64,000 nucleotides of DNA from Nitrosotalea devaniterrae (GTDB lineage: Archaea > Thermoproteota > Nitrososphaeria > Nitrososphaerales > Nitrosopumilaceae), in assembly GCA_900065925.1 (NCBI GenBank), contig LN890280.1, positions 1,232,451 to 1,296,450 on the forward strand. Direction: 5' to 3'. Both the position numbers and the translations under genes were made by a program. Within the stretch, counting starts at the first letter, position 1, and every line of letters starts with the position of its first letter. The notes under the pieces are model-generated. The model searched no databases. It was given only the letters and a program-made list of their open reading frames with translations, and was not told the origin of the DNA. Positions 51,831-60,778 of this stretch are shown here, piece by piece.

Positions 51831-52752
51831 TCTGGTACAATTTTCAAATAAAATCAGTTCACATGAATTTACATTAACCATAACAAATACAATAGAAATT
51901 CTTGAAACAGAAAGAAAAACCAACAAGATACAAAATGGAAAAATAAAAGGCAATTGCATTTGGCTGCAGGTTCCAGAAAACTTGGCAGTCATAGGAGACA
52001 TACATGGAGATCTGCAATCACTCTACAAAATTCTAGATGAGATTAATTTTGAGGTATTTCTTGCAAATAAAAATAACAAGATAATATTTCTTGGAGATTA
52101 TATCGATAGAGGATCAAACTCTGTTGCAGTCTTGTATACAATATGCAAACTAAAACAGACATACCCCAACTCTGTAATTTTGATGCGTGGAAACCACGAG
52201 GCGTCAGAAGAGTTTCCTTTCCAGTCACATGATCTGCCACAGAGAATCACAGAATATTTTGGTGAACAAAATGATAAAATGTATTCTGTGATATTATCAT
52301 TGTTTAGGTTATTGACAGTGATGGTGCTGGTAGAAGACAACTTGTTGCTAGTACACGGAGGACTGGCACCGCACATAAGTGAACCAGTAGAAGAGATGTG
52401 CTTTCCCACAAGTAAGAACAATACATTTCTTTTACTCGAAGACATGTTATGGAACGATCCACGAATGCTTGGAGATAAAAAATGGGAAACATCAAGACGA
52501 CCGTATGGAAAACATTTCGGGGTAGATATTACTCAAAAATGGCTAGATATCACACATACAAAGGCTCTAGTCAGAGGACACGAACCATGCAACGGATTCA
52601 GAGTAGACCATGATGGAATAGTTCTCACACTATTTTCCTGTAAGGAGTCATATCCAAAATTTGAGGCAGGTTATCTTTACATGAAATACAACGAGATATT
52701 GTCAATTCATAACGCCACTGACATGGCATGCCATGTAAGAAAGATAGCCTAG
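51820..52752 (+). CDS. PPP-family protein phosphatase
   Basis: The 310-residue protein from TTG 51820 overlaps tfb by 11 bases. It contains all PPP metal and catalytic motifs: GDIHGD, GDYIDRG, RGNHE, HGGLAPH and a late RGHEPCNGF. The family dephosphorylates Ser/Thr (or diadenosine) substrates with a bimetal site. An N-terminal extension of about 60 residues precedes the fold. Coupling to tfb suggests control of transcription proteins, which is inference. Confidence 0.9.
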   Translation: MSSSLVQFSNKISSHEFTLTITNTIEILETERKTNKIQNGKIKGNCIWLQVPENLAVIGDIHGDLQSLYKILDEINFEVFLANKNNKIIFLGDYIDRGSNSVAVLYTICKLKQTYPNSVILMRGNHEASEEFPFQSHDLPQRITEYFGEQNDKMYSVILSLFRLLTVMVLVEDNLLLVHGGLAPHISEPVEEMCFPTSKNNTFLLLEDMLWNDPRMLGDKKWETSRRPYGKHFGVDITQKWLDITHTKALVRGHEPCNGFRVDHDGIVLTLFSCKESYPKFEAGYLYMKYNEILSIHNATDMACHVRKIA

Positions 52753-54683
52753 CTGTTGTAATATGCTACCAAGGTTGCAGCCTGTGTGGGTGTGATTGTC
52801 CTATGTGGGTTTGTGTTTCCATCGCTCCAGTGATCAAAGACATAGTTTTGATAGTTTGCAACAGTGACAGTATATTGAGTTCCAGGAGTTACTGAGAAAG
52901 TCATTGTGGTGTATCCTGATTGGAGAGTTGTTCCTCCAGACACAAGTGTTGTCCATAGTCCGGTGATGACATTACCTGAAAGGTCTACAGCCTTTACTTT
53001 GAGCGATACAGGGCCAGTGGAATAGTATTCTGTTAGTGTAGTATTTTGTGTAGGAGTGATAGTCTTTGATGCAGTTGTGGTACCATCATTCCAGTGGTTA
53101 AAGACATTGCTTTGATAGTTTGATGATACGATAGTATACGCATTTCCAGAAGTAACTTGGAATGTCACTGGAGTATAACCAGTTGCTAATGTTGTTCCGT
53201 TTGATGCGTGAAGCTCAACCCACATTCCATTGAATTGCACTCCAGCAAGATTTACAGATTTTACAGTAATTGATACTGTACCACCAGTTGAAGCAGCAAG
53301 GGTAGTTGCAGATGCTGTATTTGATGGAGAACCTGTCCCTACTGGATTGATTGCAGAGACTCGATAAGTGTAAGGTGTACTTGCAGTAAGACCAGTATCA
53401 GAATATGTAGTGGAGACTGAGGCAGTATTTGCAGATATGGTTACCCAAGTAGTACCTGCGTCAGTTGACTTCTCAATTTTGTATCCAGTTATTGCAGAGC
53501 CGCCATTATTTACAGGAGCAGTCCAGGACAAGTTGATTTGTGATGAAGAGACGACACTTGTTGCTAGTCCCGTAGGCTGTTGTGGTACAGTTGTAACAGT
53601 ACCTGAGGTAGTTGTTGCAGATGCAATACTAGAAGGAGTACTAGAGCCAACTGGATTGATTGCAGAGACTCGATAAGTGTAAGGTGTACTTGCAGTAAGA
53701 CCCGTATTAGAATAAGTAGTCAAGACAGATCCAGTGTTAGATACTATTGTATTCCATGTAGAACCGTTGTCAAGTGATCTTTCAATTTTGTAGCCAGTGA
53801 TTGCAGAGCCGCCATTGTTGCTTGGTGCAGTCCAGGATAGGTTGATCTGTGATGAAGATGTGGCAGTGGCAGCAAGTCCAGTTGGTGCACTTGGTGCAGT
53901 TGGGGCAACAGAGCCAGTGTCAAGGTCTGCCACTAGTGTGCCAAAATAAGGTGGCACCGTATCATATGGATTGTCAAGTACGTCGTTTGTAAGGTCAATG
54001 TATCCCACATAGTTTGAGGCACTTGTAAGAAATGATTGGGATATAGAATTGACGCCAAAGGCTATCATGGAAAAGTTGCTCTTGTCATAGCCTGTGTGCC
54101 AGCCTTGGAGTGCAGATAGTGCTGGAAGTCCTGGGTTTTCATATATCATTAGGTTGTCGACTGTTCCAATGTAGCTTGGAAGCGTGTCAGTTCCAGGGTT
54201 GCCAACAGTCATGGTATATCCAAGGGACTTTGCATAACTTGTAAGGTCCGAGTAGTAGCTTTCTGGACCAGACCAGTTTGCCATTTCATCGAAAAATATT
54301 CCGTCAATATTGTAAAGGCTCTTCCAGGTATTCATTACAGACTTTACAGAACTTGCAGAATTTGATGCATATCCTGTTGCATCATATCCTAGTACAATAA
54401 CTCCTGCAGCATGTAGTTCTTGTATCCCGGACACATAGTTTGCATCTCGTGAGCTACCAGGGCCATTGTTTGGATTAATTATTGCGATGACAGGTACTGA
54501 TGGATGTGCACTCTTTGCCTGTGCTACAACATCCCATGTGCTACCAGGATATGTGTATAATGCAATCATCACACCAGTTTGTGATGCTGCATGAGCTTGA
54601 TGTGGTAAAACAGTTAATGGTGTTGTAACAAGTAATAAAATTGCAATCATTGCGACAAATCTTTTAGAAGATTGTTCTATCAT
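52749..54683 (-). CDS. Secreted spherulin-4-like (GH135-type) glycosidase with FnIII domains
   Basis: The protein has 644 residues from ATG 54683, after which the signal peptide begins; an upstream ATG at 54743 is less likely. Residues 36-265 form a TIM-barrel of the spherulin-4 family: IAIINPNNGPGSSRD (near 66-80), GVIVLGYDATGYAS, and IDGIFFDEMANW, whose D132-E133 pair matches the catalytic Asp-Glu of fungal Sph3 (GH135), which cleaves galactosaminogalactan. Two FnIII domains (270-455) and two 85-residue repeats with HWNDG/HWSDG follow. It is probably an extracellular exopolysaccharide hydrolase for the operon at 55913-60638. Confidence 0.8.
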   Translation of the reverse strand: MIEQSSKRFVAMIAILLLVTTPLTVLPHQAHAASQTGVMIALYTYPGSTWDVVAQAKSAHPSVPVIAIINPNNGPGSSRDANYVSGIQELHAAGVIVLGYDATGYASNSASSVKSVMNTWKSLYNIDGIFFDEMANWSGPESYYSDLTSYAKSLGYTMTVGNPGTDTLPSYIGTVDNLMIYENPGLPALSALQGWHTGYDKSNFSMIAFGVNSISQSFLTSASNYVGYIDLTNDVLDNPYDTVPPYFGTLVADLDTGSVAPTAPSAPTGLAATATSSSQINLSWTAPSNNGGSAITGYKIERSLDNGSTWNTIVSNTGSVLTTYSNTGLTASTPYTYRVSAINPVGSSTPSSIASATTTSGTVTTVPQQPTGLATSVVSSSQINLSWTAPVNNGGSAITGYKIEKSTDAGTTWVTISANTASVSTTYSDTGLTASTPYTYRVSAINPVGTGSPSNTASATTLAASTGGTVSITVKSVNLAGVQFNGMWVELHASNGTTLATGYTPVTFQVTSGNAYTIVSSNYQSNVFNHWNDGTTTASKTITPTQNTTLTEYYSTGPVSLKVKAVDLSGNVITGLWTTLVSGGTTLQSGYTTMTFSVTPGTQYTVTVANYQNYVFDHWSDGNTNPHRTITPTQAATLVAYYNS

Positions 54684-54839
54684 GTTATACCAGAATAATC
54701 TTCTATAGTATAAAAAAAGTCCGTAGAAATAATATGTATGCAAGTTCTATTGTGAAATTTAGTTATAGAAAATTACACCATAAGATAATTACTGTTTATT
54801 TATGTTAAAGCAAATAAATTAAGAATCACAAATGCAAAT

Positions 54840-55901
54840 GTGAAAAAATCAAACGTACTTGTTACAGCATCTGGTGGAATAGTTTCACAAGGAATTATAA
54901 AATGTCTAAAGCTTGCAAACAAGCAAAAAAAATCAGATGTAAATTATAAAATCTTTGCAACAGATGCAAGTGCCAAGGCACCGGGGTTGTACCGGGCAGA
55001 TGAAGGTATTTTGGTTCCGCCAGTCACAGCCCCGAACTATCTTGATTTTATCACAAAGACATGCATTGAAAAAAAAATAATGGCAATTTTTATAGGATCG
55101 GATGAAGAACTTTTGCCCCTAACCAGAGCCAGACAGGAAATAGAGAGTAAGACAGGCGCTGTCGTTCTCTCAAACCCTGTAGATGTGGTATCAAAGGCAG
55201 GCGACAAGTGGAAAACATACGAATTTTTAAGGGAAAATGGCCTTCCCTGTGCAGAATCATCCCTACCATATGACAAGGATGTGTTCATCAAGGAACAAGG
55301 GTTTCCCATAGTAGTAAAGCCACGAGAGGGGCATGGTTCTCTGCACTTTTACATAGTACATAATGCACGGGAGCTAGATAATGCAGAAAATGCAATTCGA
55401 AATGCAGGATGGCGTCCATTATTGCAAGAGTACATCAAAGGTGATGACTCGGAATTTACAACAGGTATTACAATAGGTTACGACGGCAAAGTAATGTCTT
55501 CAATTTCAATGAAAAAAACTCTAAAGGGTGGTCAGACCTACAGGGCATTCATAGACAATTTCAAAAACATTCGAAGATCCGCAGAACAGGTAGCAGTCAA
55601 GATAAAAGCAATCGGTGCAATTAACATCCAGGCAAAAACAGTCAATGAAAAACCAAAAATATTTGAAATAAACGCAAGGTTTTCTGCAACATCACCACTT
55701 AGAGCAGTTGCAGGGATAAACGAACCTGATATCGTATTTCGCAATATAGTGCTTGGTGAAAATATAAAAATCAAGGAATACAAAAAACTAGTGTGCATGA
55801 GATATTGGAATGAAGTATATGTTCCATATACAACATACAAAAAAGTAGAGCACCGAAAAAAAGTGGAACACTCTGATGCTTTTATTCCAGAATATTTTTA
55901 A
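54840..55901 (+). CDS. ATP-grasp protein (CarB/PylC-like)
   Basis: The 353-residue protein from GTG 54840 has an N-terminal Rossmann-like part (VLVTASGGIVSQGIIKCL, KIFATDASAKAPGLYRAD, FIGSDEELLPL) and an ATP-grasp fold (FPIVVKPREGHGSLHFYIVH, LLQEYIKGDDSEFTTGITI, IFEINARFSATSPLRAVAGI). Such enzymes ligate a carboxylate to an amine. It is convergent with the PelG-like gene. Its partner is unknown; a peptide or amide modification of a sugar or surface precursor is possible. Confidence 0.85.
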   Translation: MKKSNVLVTASGGIVSQGIIKCLKLANKQKKSDVNYKIFATDASAKAPGLYRADEGILVPPVTAPNYLDFITKTCIEKKIMAIFIGSDEELLPLTRARQEIESKTGAVVLSNPVDVVSKAGDKWKTYEFLRENGLPCAESSLPYDKDVFIKEQGFPIVVKPREGHGSLHFYIVHNARELDNAENAIRNAGWRPLLQEYIKGDDSEFTTGITIGYDGKVMSSISMKKTLKGGQTYRAFIDNFKNIRRSAEQVAVKIKAIGAINIQAKTVNEKPKIFEINARFSATSPLRAVAGINEPDIVFRNIVLGENIKIKEYKKLVCMRYWNEVYVPYTTYKKVEHRKKVEHSDAFIPEYF

Positions 55902-55912
55902 AAATTATTTTC

Positions 55913-57556
55913 TCAAATAAGTCTTGCAAATATTATGCTACTTGCATTCTTGATAGTTTTATTTGCATAAATTGTAGATACCAATGCGGCAAATATTGTA
56001 GCCCCAAGATATGCAAATACAAGATTTTCAAATCCAGAGTTTGCTACCAGTATACCACCCACTATTACTATTGATGAGGATATCATCATGAGTACCGCAA
56101 GCAGTTTGATTTTATTTGTAAACATCAAAAACAGGCTATTGGCAGTAAAAAGAGACATGAACACGTTTGCAATAGATGCAATTTGAAGCACGTGCATGCT
56201 TGTCGGTGAAAATTCCACATGAGACATTACATATGGTGCAGCAAGATTAAGAATTATTGCAGTTGTAACCGATACAAACATTGTAATCAAGAAAAGTTTT
56301 CTGTATGTATTTTGGATGTATTTTCCAATCATGTCTGCTTGTGAGACTTTGATCTTTATGCTGACGTTATTCATGTGCATGTGAATTGGCTCCATCATAA
56401 CATACTGGATTATTGAGGCAGGCAGTAATACCACCAAAGCCAGATCAGCCCCCGCATGATACACAGAATTAAAGGCCATCGGCAGTCCAAATCCCTTCAA
56501 GACAACCAGCGGATTGTACATCCAGGATAGAATCCTGTCTGCAAACATGGTTACAAGGTAAAATGTACCATAAATTGAATAGAACATGACCTCCCAGAGC
56601 TGAATGCCAAACCTTGACTTGATTGTTTTATCGGTTCTGCTTATCGGATTGTAAAAATGCGGTTTGTCTCCAGAGGTGGTTGCAATGTTAGTTTTTAGCA
56701 GCTTGTAGTGCTGATAGATTGAAAAAACTGACAGGGCTGCAAAAGCAATCACCAGTCCAGCAAAGTATCGTGTGATATTATCAGAGAATATAGGTTGTCC
56801 AAAATAATACACAGAAAGTAAAGATGCAAATGCAACAGAGTATGCAATAATCAGTTGGACTAGTTTCTTTAGTGCATATATTATCATGTAGCTTGCGCGA
56901 TGCAAAGATACAGTTATCGTACTGATTACTACTATGCCAATAAGGTTCAATGGAATTTCTGTGACATATCCAACTGCAAACAAAATACAAACAGTTGCAG
57001 CCAAGACAGATCCTACAAGGCAATAGCTCCGCTTTTGTAGTCGTTTGATTTCTCCCATGTTGGTTTGCGCATTATAAAACAAAAACAGCCGGTTGAACAC
57101 CTGTAGTGTTCCTTCAGTTATTACAAGCCCAAGAAATACTCCACTTACAAATGCAGTTGTTATCTGTATTGGAAGCCCCCACGCCATCCACAGTGAGACA
57201 CCTGTGATAAACAACAGTGCAAGAGAGCCAAGCCATGGAAAGATCATTCCAATTCCCTCGACTAGTCTTTTTTGTATGCTTGGAATCTTCATTGTAAATG
57301 ATTCAATGAACATCTCCTTGCTTTTTCCTCTTGTCTCATACATGTCAAGAAAATTATAAATCCCATTTGCGAGCGCATGAAAGTCTGCAAAACCATATTG
57401 CATCAAAGTCTCTTTTCTATAACCAAGACATTCTAGTAAAACTATGATATCGGCAGTGTTGTTCACGTTTGGTTGTACTTCGATTATGGAACGAGCAACC
57501 TTTTGTGCAAATATTCTTGACTCCCTTGATGTGGTAGAGTATTTTGTTGTAAGCAA
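55913..57556 (-). CDS. PelG-like polytopic membrane protein (polysaccharide exporter)
   Basis: The 547-residue protein from TTG 57556 (GGAG nine bases upstream) has an N-terminal cytosolic part of about 110 residues and about twelve membrane helices. Landmarks follow PelG of the MOP/Wzx-like group: MIFPWLGSLALLFITG, YGTFYLVTMFADRILSW (Asp in the helix), LALVVLLPASIIQYVMMEPI, and a final pair near LLAVLMMISSSIVIVGG. It is the last gene of the operon after galE and would form the inner transport path for the polymer. The PelG match is by topology and motif spacing, not by search. Confidence 0.65.
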   Translation of the reverse strand: MLTTKYSTTSRESRIFAQKVARSIIEVQPNVNNTADIIVLLECLGYRKETLMQYGFADFHALANGIYNFLDMYETRGKSKEMFIESFTMKIPSIQKRLVEGIGMIFPWLGSLALLFITGVSLWMAWGLPIQITTAFVSGVFLGLVITEGTLQVFNRLFLFYNAQTNMGEIKRLQKRSYCLVGSVLAATVCILFAVGYVTEIPLNLIGIVVISTITVSLHRASYMIIYALKKLVQLIIAYSVAFASLLSVYYFGQPIFSDNITRYFAGLVIAFAALSVFSIYQHYKLLKTNIATTSGDKPHFYNPISRTDKTIKSRFGIQLWEVMFYSIYGTFYLVTMFADRILSWMYNPLVVLKGFGLPMAFNSVYHAGADLALVVLLPASIIQYVMMEPIHMHMNNVSIKIKVSQADMIGKYIQNTYRKLFLITMFVSVTTAIILNLAAPYVMSHVEFSPTSMHVLQIASIANVFMSLFTANSLFLMFTNKIKLLAVLMMISSSIVIVGGILVANSGFENLVFAYLGATIFAALVSTIYANKTIKNASSIIFARLI

Positions 57557-57574
57557 TTTTTTCTACTCCAAATT

Positions 57575-58537
57575 TTATGTGACAATCTCGGGTGCAAGTT
57601 TTGATTGTATATGTTTGACAACATCTGCAAGACCTTCAGAAAGTGTGATATTTGGTGCAAACCCCATGATACTGACTATTTTTTCAGCATTTGCAAGACC
57701 AAATTTGACATCACCTGGTCTTGGAGGCCCAAATTTGTGGGATATGTTTCCAGTGCCAGTCACAGATTTTACAGTCAAAAGCAAGTCTAGTATGCTAGTT
57801 GCACGACCTGTTGCCACGTTGAACATCTCTCCTGCAGCATGTTGTGATTCCATGGCAAGCATGTTGGCCTGTACAATATCTTTTACATGAATAAAATCTC
57901 GGGTCTGCAAACCATCCCCAAATATGGTAGGAGTCTGCTTGTTCATCAATTGATTTACAAAAATTGTTATCACGCCGCTATAGTCATTTAGTTTCTGTCT
58001 TGCTCCAAAGACATTGAAATATCGCAATGCTACAGTCTCAAGTCCATATGTGTTATAATATGCACTGAGATAGTCCTCGACTGCAAGTTTTGTTGCACCA
58101 TATGGAGAATATGGTCTGCAGACTTGACGTTCAGAGGCTTTTCCCTTTAGGACTCCATACACTGCAGCAGATGAGGCAAAGACAAGTCTTTTGATTTTAT
58201 TTGCAACACAGAAATTCATTATTTCAAGTGACATGTTTACATTAACATCATGGACCACCATTGGTTCAGTTATCGAGCGTGTTATGCTTGCAATTGCAGC
58301 CTCATGAAACACAACGTCAACATCAGAGACTCCATCCATTAGAGTTGCAATGTTTTTTGCATCTCCTATTTTTACATGCAGTATGTCATTTCCATCATGT
58401 TGTTTTAGATTTTCAAGCGAGCCAGTACTGAGATTGTCTATTACAAATGTTTCAATTTTTCTTTTGAGCAGTTCATCTACGATGTGACTTCCAATAAATC
58501 CAGCACCTCCAGTAACTAGCGCTTTTCTTATAGTCAT
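57575..58537 (-). CDS. galE: NAD-dependent UDP-sugar 4-epimerase
   Basis: The 320-residue SDR protein has ALVTGGAGFIGSHIVDEL for NAD, DNLSTG, FHEAA, and the catalytic SSAAVYG...YSPYGATKLAVEDYL (Ser and YxxxK). This is the extended-SDR group of UDP-glucose/GlcNAc 4-epimerases. In this operon it would make UDP-Gal/GalNAc for the PelF-like transferase, as PelX and Uge3 do. Its start overlaps the glycosyltransferase stop by four bases. Confidence 0.9.
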   Translation of the reverse strand: MTIRKALVTGGAGFIGSHIVDELLKRKIETFVIDNLSTGSLENLKQHDGNDILHVKIGDAKNIATLMDGVSDVDVVFHEAAIASITRSITEPMVVHDVNVNMSLEIMNFCVANKIKRLVFASSAAVYGVLKGKASERQVCRPYSPYGATKLAVEDYLSAYYNTYGLETVALRYFNVFGARQKLNDYSGVITIFVNQLMNKQTPTIFGDGLQTRDFIHVKDIVQANMLAMESQHAAGEMFNVATGRATSILDLLLTVKSVTGTGNISHKFGPPRPGDVKFGLANAEKIVSIMGFAPNITLSEGLADVVKHIQSKLAPEIVT

Positions 58538-60021
58538 TGAACAATAACCTCTCGTGAGGATTCCTGCGATGAATGTGTCCGTGTGAGATTTTCATATTCT
58601 TTTTTAAAGTTCTCCACACATTTTTCTAGTGTAAATTCATCATGTACTTTTTTTATGGCAGCAGCTTCTAGTTGATGTCTGAGATTTTCATCTTGCAATA
58701 ATTTTACCATTCCTTGTGCAAGCTCATGTGGCCTTCTGCTTCGTACAAGCAACCCACACCCATCAAGGGCCTCTCTTACCCCTCCAACATCGGATGCAAT
58801 TACTGCTTTACCACATGCCATTGCTTCAATAATTGTAAACGGAAACCCTTCAGTGATACTACTTATTGCAACAATGTCTGCTGCATTGTACACCTTTTCA
58901 GGCTCTTTTGTTCCTCCCATGAATTTTACATGGTCCTCAAGCTGTAGTTCCTTTACGGTCTTGATACATCGGAGAGAATAGTCAAGATCGCTTGAGGTAC
59001 CATAGATCAAGCACTGGATATCAGGAATCATCTCTTTTGCGTATTTTATGGCCTGAATTAGGCACACAATGTCCTTGAAGACATCAACTCTGGCAACAGT
59101 GACAACAGTAGGTCTGCTGTTTTCTCTTTGAACCTGCATTGGTTTGAATCGCGATGTGTTGACGCCATTGTAGATGACTTTAATTTTTGCCGGGTCAGCC
59201 CCAAGGCTTTTCTCCCAGTTTTTGTTTGCCTCACAGACAGGTGTAATTACATCTGCAATTGAATATACCACCCTTACGATATTGTGTGAAAATACTTTCC
59301 AAAATATCTTTGATGGTTCATCAAACAGATATGCATTGTAATACAACAATAATTCCCGGAATGCAACACCGTGTTCTGTGATTATGACAGGACAGTTGCT
59401 CTCTTTTTTTGCATACACTGCAACTAGTGATGGGAGCCATGCAAGGGAACAATGTATGACATCTACTTTTGGTACTTGGATTGAAAAAAGTTGTATATTT
59501 CTCTGTATTAACTGGAATGCAGTAAGAGATTCTTTGAATGTCATGTTACTATAGATTGGTTCTTTGTTGAGTTGTTCTATGAAAATGTCCCATGTCAGTG
59601 GATGCTCAAGGCATTTCTTTGCATCATATGTAATCAAAAAATCATGTAATTGTATTATAACATCTGCTAGAATCTGCGTATTGCAACGATCAGAGAGTAC
59701 ACATGCCATAAATTGGCGATAAAGCGGAATGAATTTCTCTTGTATCACATGCCGTGTTGTTTTAAGAATTCTTTTTTGTAGCTTGCCATCTCTTTTGCAA
59801 AATTCTTCATATCTTGTAGCACCAAATATTGGAACTTCAATTACATTTGTAACATTTTTTGGAATTGTATAGACCCCATTACTGTTAGGGTTTGATAGTT
59901 GATTGATTACTGCAAACTCATAATCAGGCATGGAATCAATGAGTGTCTTGGTCCAGGTGTAAACACCTCCTGTTGCAAAATTAGGATAACAATCCCAGTT
60001 GATTATCAAAACTTTTTTCAT
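58534..60021 (-). CDS. pelF: PelF-like family 4 glycosyltransferase
   Basis: The 495-residue cytosolic GT4 carries the PelF/DUF3492 N-terminal signs: FATGGVYTWTKTLIDSMPDY (16-34), VIHCSLAWLPSLVAVYA and IITEHGVAFREL (TEHG at 215-218). The C-terminal Rossmann domain has TEGFPFTIIEAMACGKAVIA, the E391...E399 EX7E motif. PelF uses UDP-GalNAc/GlcNAc to polymerise Pel; the fungal homolog Gt4c makes galactosaminogalactan. Both ends overlap neighbours by four bases (ATGA), so the set is tightly coupled. Confidence 0.85.
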   Translation of the reverse strand: MKKVLIINWDCYPNFATGGVYTWTKTLIDSMPDYEFAVINQLSNPNSNGVYTIPKNVTNVIEVPIFGATRYEEFCKRDGKLQKRILKTTRHVIQEKFIPLYRQFMACVLSDRCNTQILADVIIQLHDFLITYDAKKCLEHPLTWDIFIEQLNKEPIYSNMTFKESLTAFQLIQRNIQLFSIQVPKVDVIHCSLAWLPSLVAVYAKKESNCPVIITEHGVAFRELLLYYNAYLFDEPSKIFWKVFSHNIVRVVYSIADVITPVCEANKNWEKSLGADPAKIKVIYNGVNTSRFKPMQVQRENSRPTVVTVARVDVFKDIVCLIQAIKYAKEMIPDIQCLIYGTSSDLDYSLRCIKTVKELQLEDHVKFMGGTKEPEKVYNAADIVAISSITEGFPFTIIEAMACGKAVIASDVGGVREALDGCGLLVRSRRPHELAQGMVKLLQDENLRHQLEAAAIKKVHDEFTLEKCVENFKKEYENLTRTHSSQESSREVIVQ

Positions 60022-60638
60022 GCCTTTGCCTCTGAGATTTTATTGAAAATGCGTTCAATGATATGAGGATTTGATTTGTCATCAGATGTAACAGAAATAT
60101 CATTCAAGAAATTTTTGATGGCATTATCAACATCTGCAGAAACTTGCATGTTTGACGTATGTATCCCAGATTGTGGTTCGACGTCTGCTTTTCGTATCCT
60201 CAGAGACTCCATGGCTTCCTTTTCGCCAAAAAATGGGTTTATTTTTCTTGAAAGGGACACATATTTTTCATAGATGTGTTGTGCCTTGTTGTTTTCACAT
60301 GCGAGATTAAAGAACTCGTATGCTTCCTGGTATGACCAAAGTGCCTCCCTTACAGAATTTCCTATCACATGAACTGCATTATTCTCGTATAAAATGCCAG
60401 TCTGCAGGTATAGCTGTCTTGCACCTGCTAGGTTGCCTCCCATTGCAAGACAATCTGCAGCGCAGGAACAGCTAAGTGCAGCCCTGACAAATGAATTCTG
60501 TTTTATGCACTCTGTCGAGTCTTTCAGATAAAAGACAAAGGCCTTGAGATAGTCCCCTTCGTCTTCCATCTTTATTGCATTAAGCCACAGATTAGATTCA
60601 TTTGTGATTCTATCCATCCATGTCTCCAGCTTTTTCAA
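60018..60638 (-). CDS. Helical-repeat (TPR-like) protein, first gene of Pel-like operon
   Basis: The 206-residue protein from TTG 60638 has paired-helix repeats: GDYLKAFVFYLKDSTECI, VRAALSCSCAADCLAMGGNL, AGARQLYLQTGILYEN, ALWSYQEAYEFFNLACENNK. The spacing is SEL1/TPR-like or SNAP-like. It lacks a membrane segment. It overlaps pelF by four bases. In the Pel system PelE (TPR) and PelB (TPR) are accessory; this may be an analogue, by context only. Confidence 0.65.
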   Translation of the reverse strand: MKKLETWMDRITNESNLWLNAIKMEDEGDYLKAFVFYLKDSTECIKQNSFVRAALSCSCAADCLAMGGNLAGARQLYLQTGILYENNAVHVIGNSVREALWSYQEAYEFFNLACENNKAQHIYEKYVSLSRKINPFFGEKEAMESLRIRKADVEPQSGIHTSNMQVSADVDNAIKNFLNDISVTSDDKSNPHIIERIFNKISEAKA

Positions 60639-60683
60639 TCCATGTGAATTTCAATGTCGTATTTTTTAAGATGAAAGTAATTT

Positions 60684-60705
60684 TCTACAAGTAAAATCTT
60701 GTAGA
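60684..60705. promoter_or_regulatory. Inverted repeat TCTACAAG-TAAAAT-CTTGTAGA between pel operon and glmS
   Basis: Perfect 8-bp arms in the 140-base divergent spacer, the longest perfect arms in this window. It lies 46 bases before the operon start and 74 before glmS. It could allow one regulator to control polymer synthesis and precursor supply together. Confidence 0.55.
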
Positions 60706-60710
60706 TAATA

Positions 60711-60720
60711 GTTCTAGAAC
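60711..60720. promoter_or_regulatory. Palindrome GTTCTAGAAC
   Basis: A perfect 10-bp palindrome six bases from the preceding inverted repeat, in the same divergent spacer. A TATA-like ATTTAA at 60749-60754 lies about 27 bases before the glmS ATG. Confidence 0.3.
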
Positions 60721-60778
60721 GACCTAATGAGAAAGTTTTCGTTAATGTATTTAATCTTCAAAGAGAGTTAAGGTTGGA

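Noticed and set aside
60639-60778. glmS riboswitch or ribozyme upstream of glmS
   Set aside because: The 140-base spacer is too short and has no ribozyme core; it holds a TATA-like box and simple palindromes.
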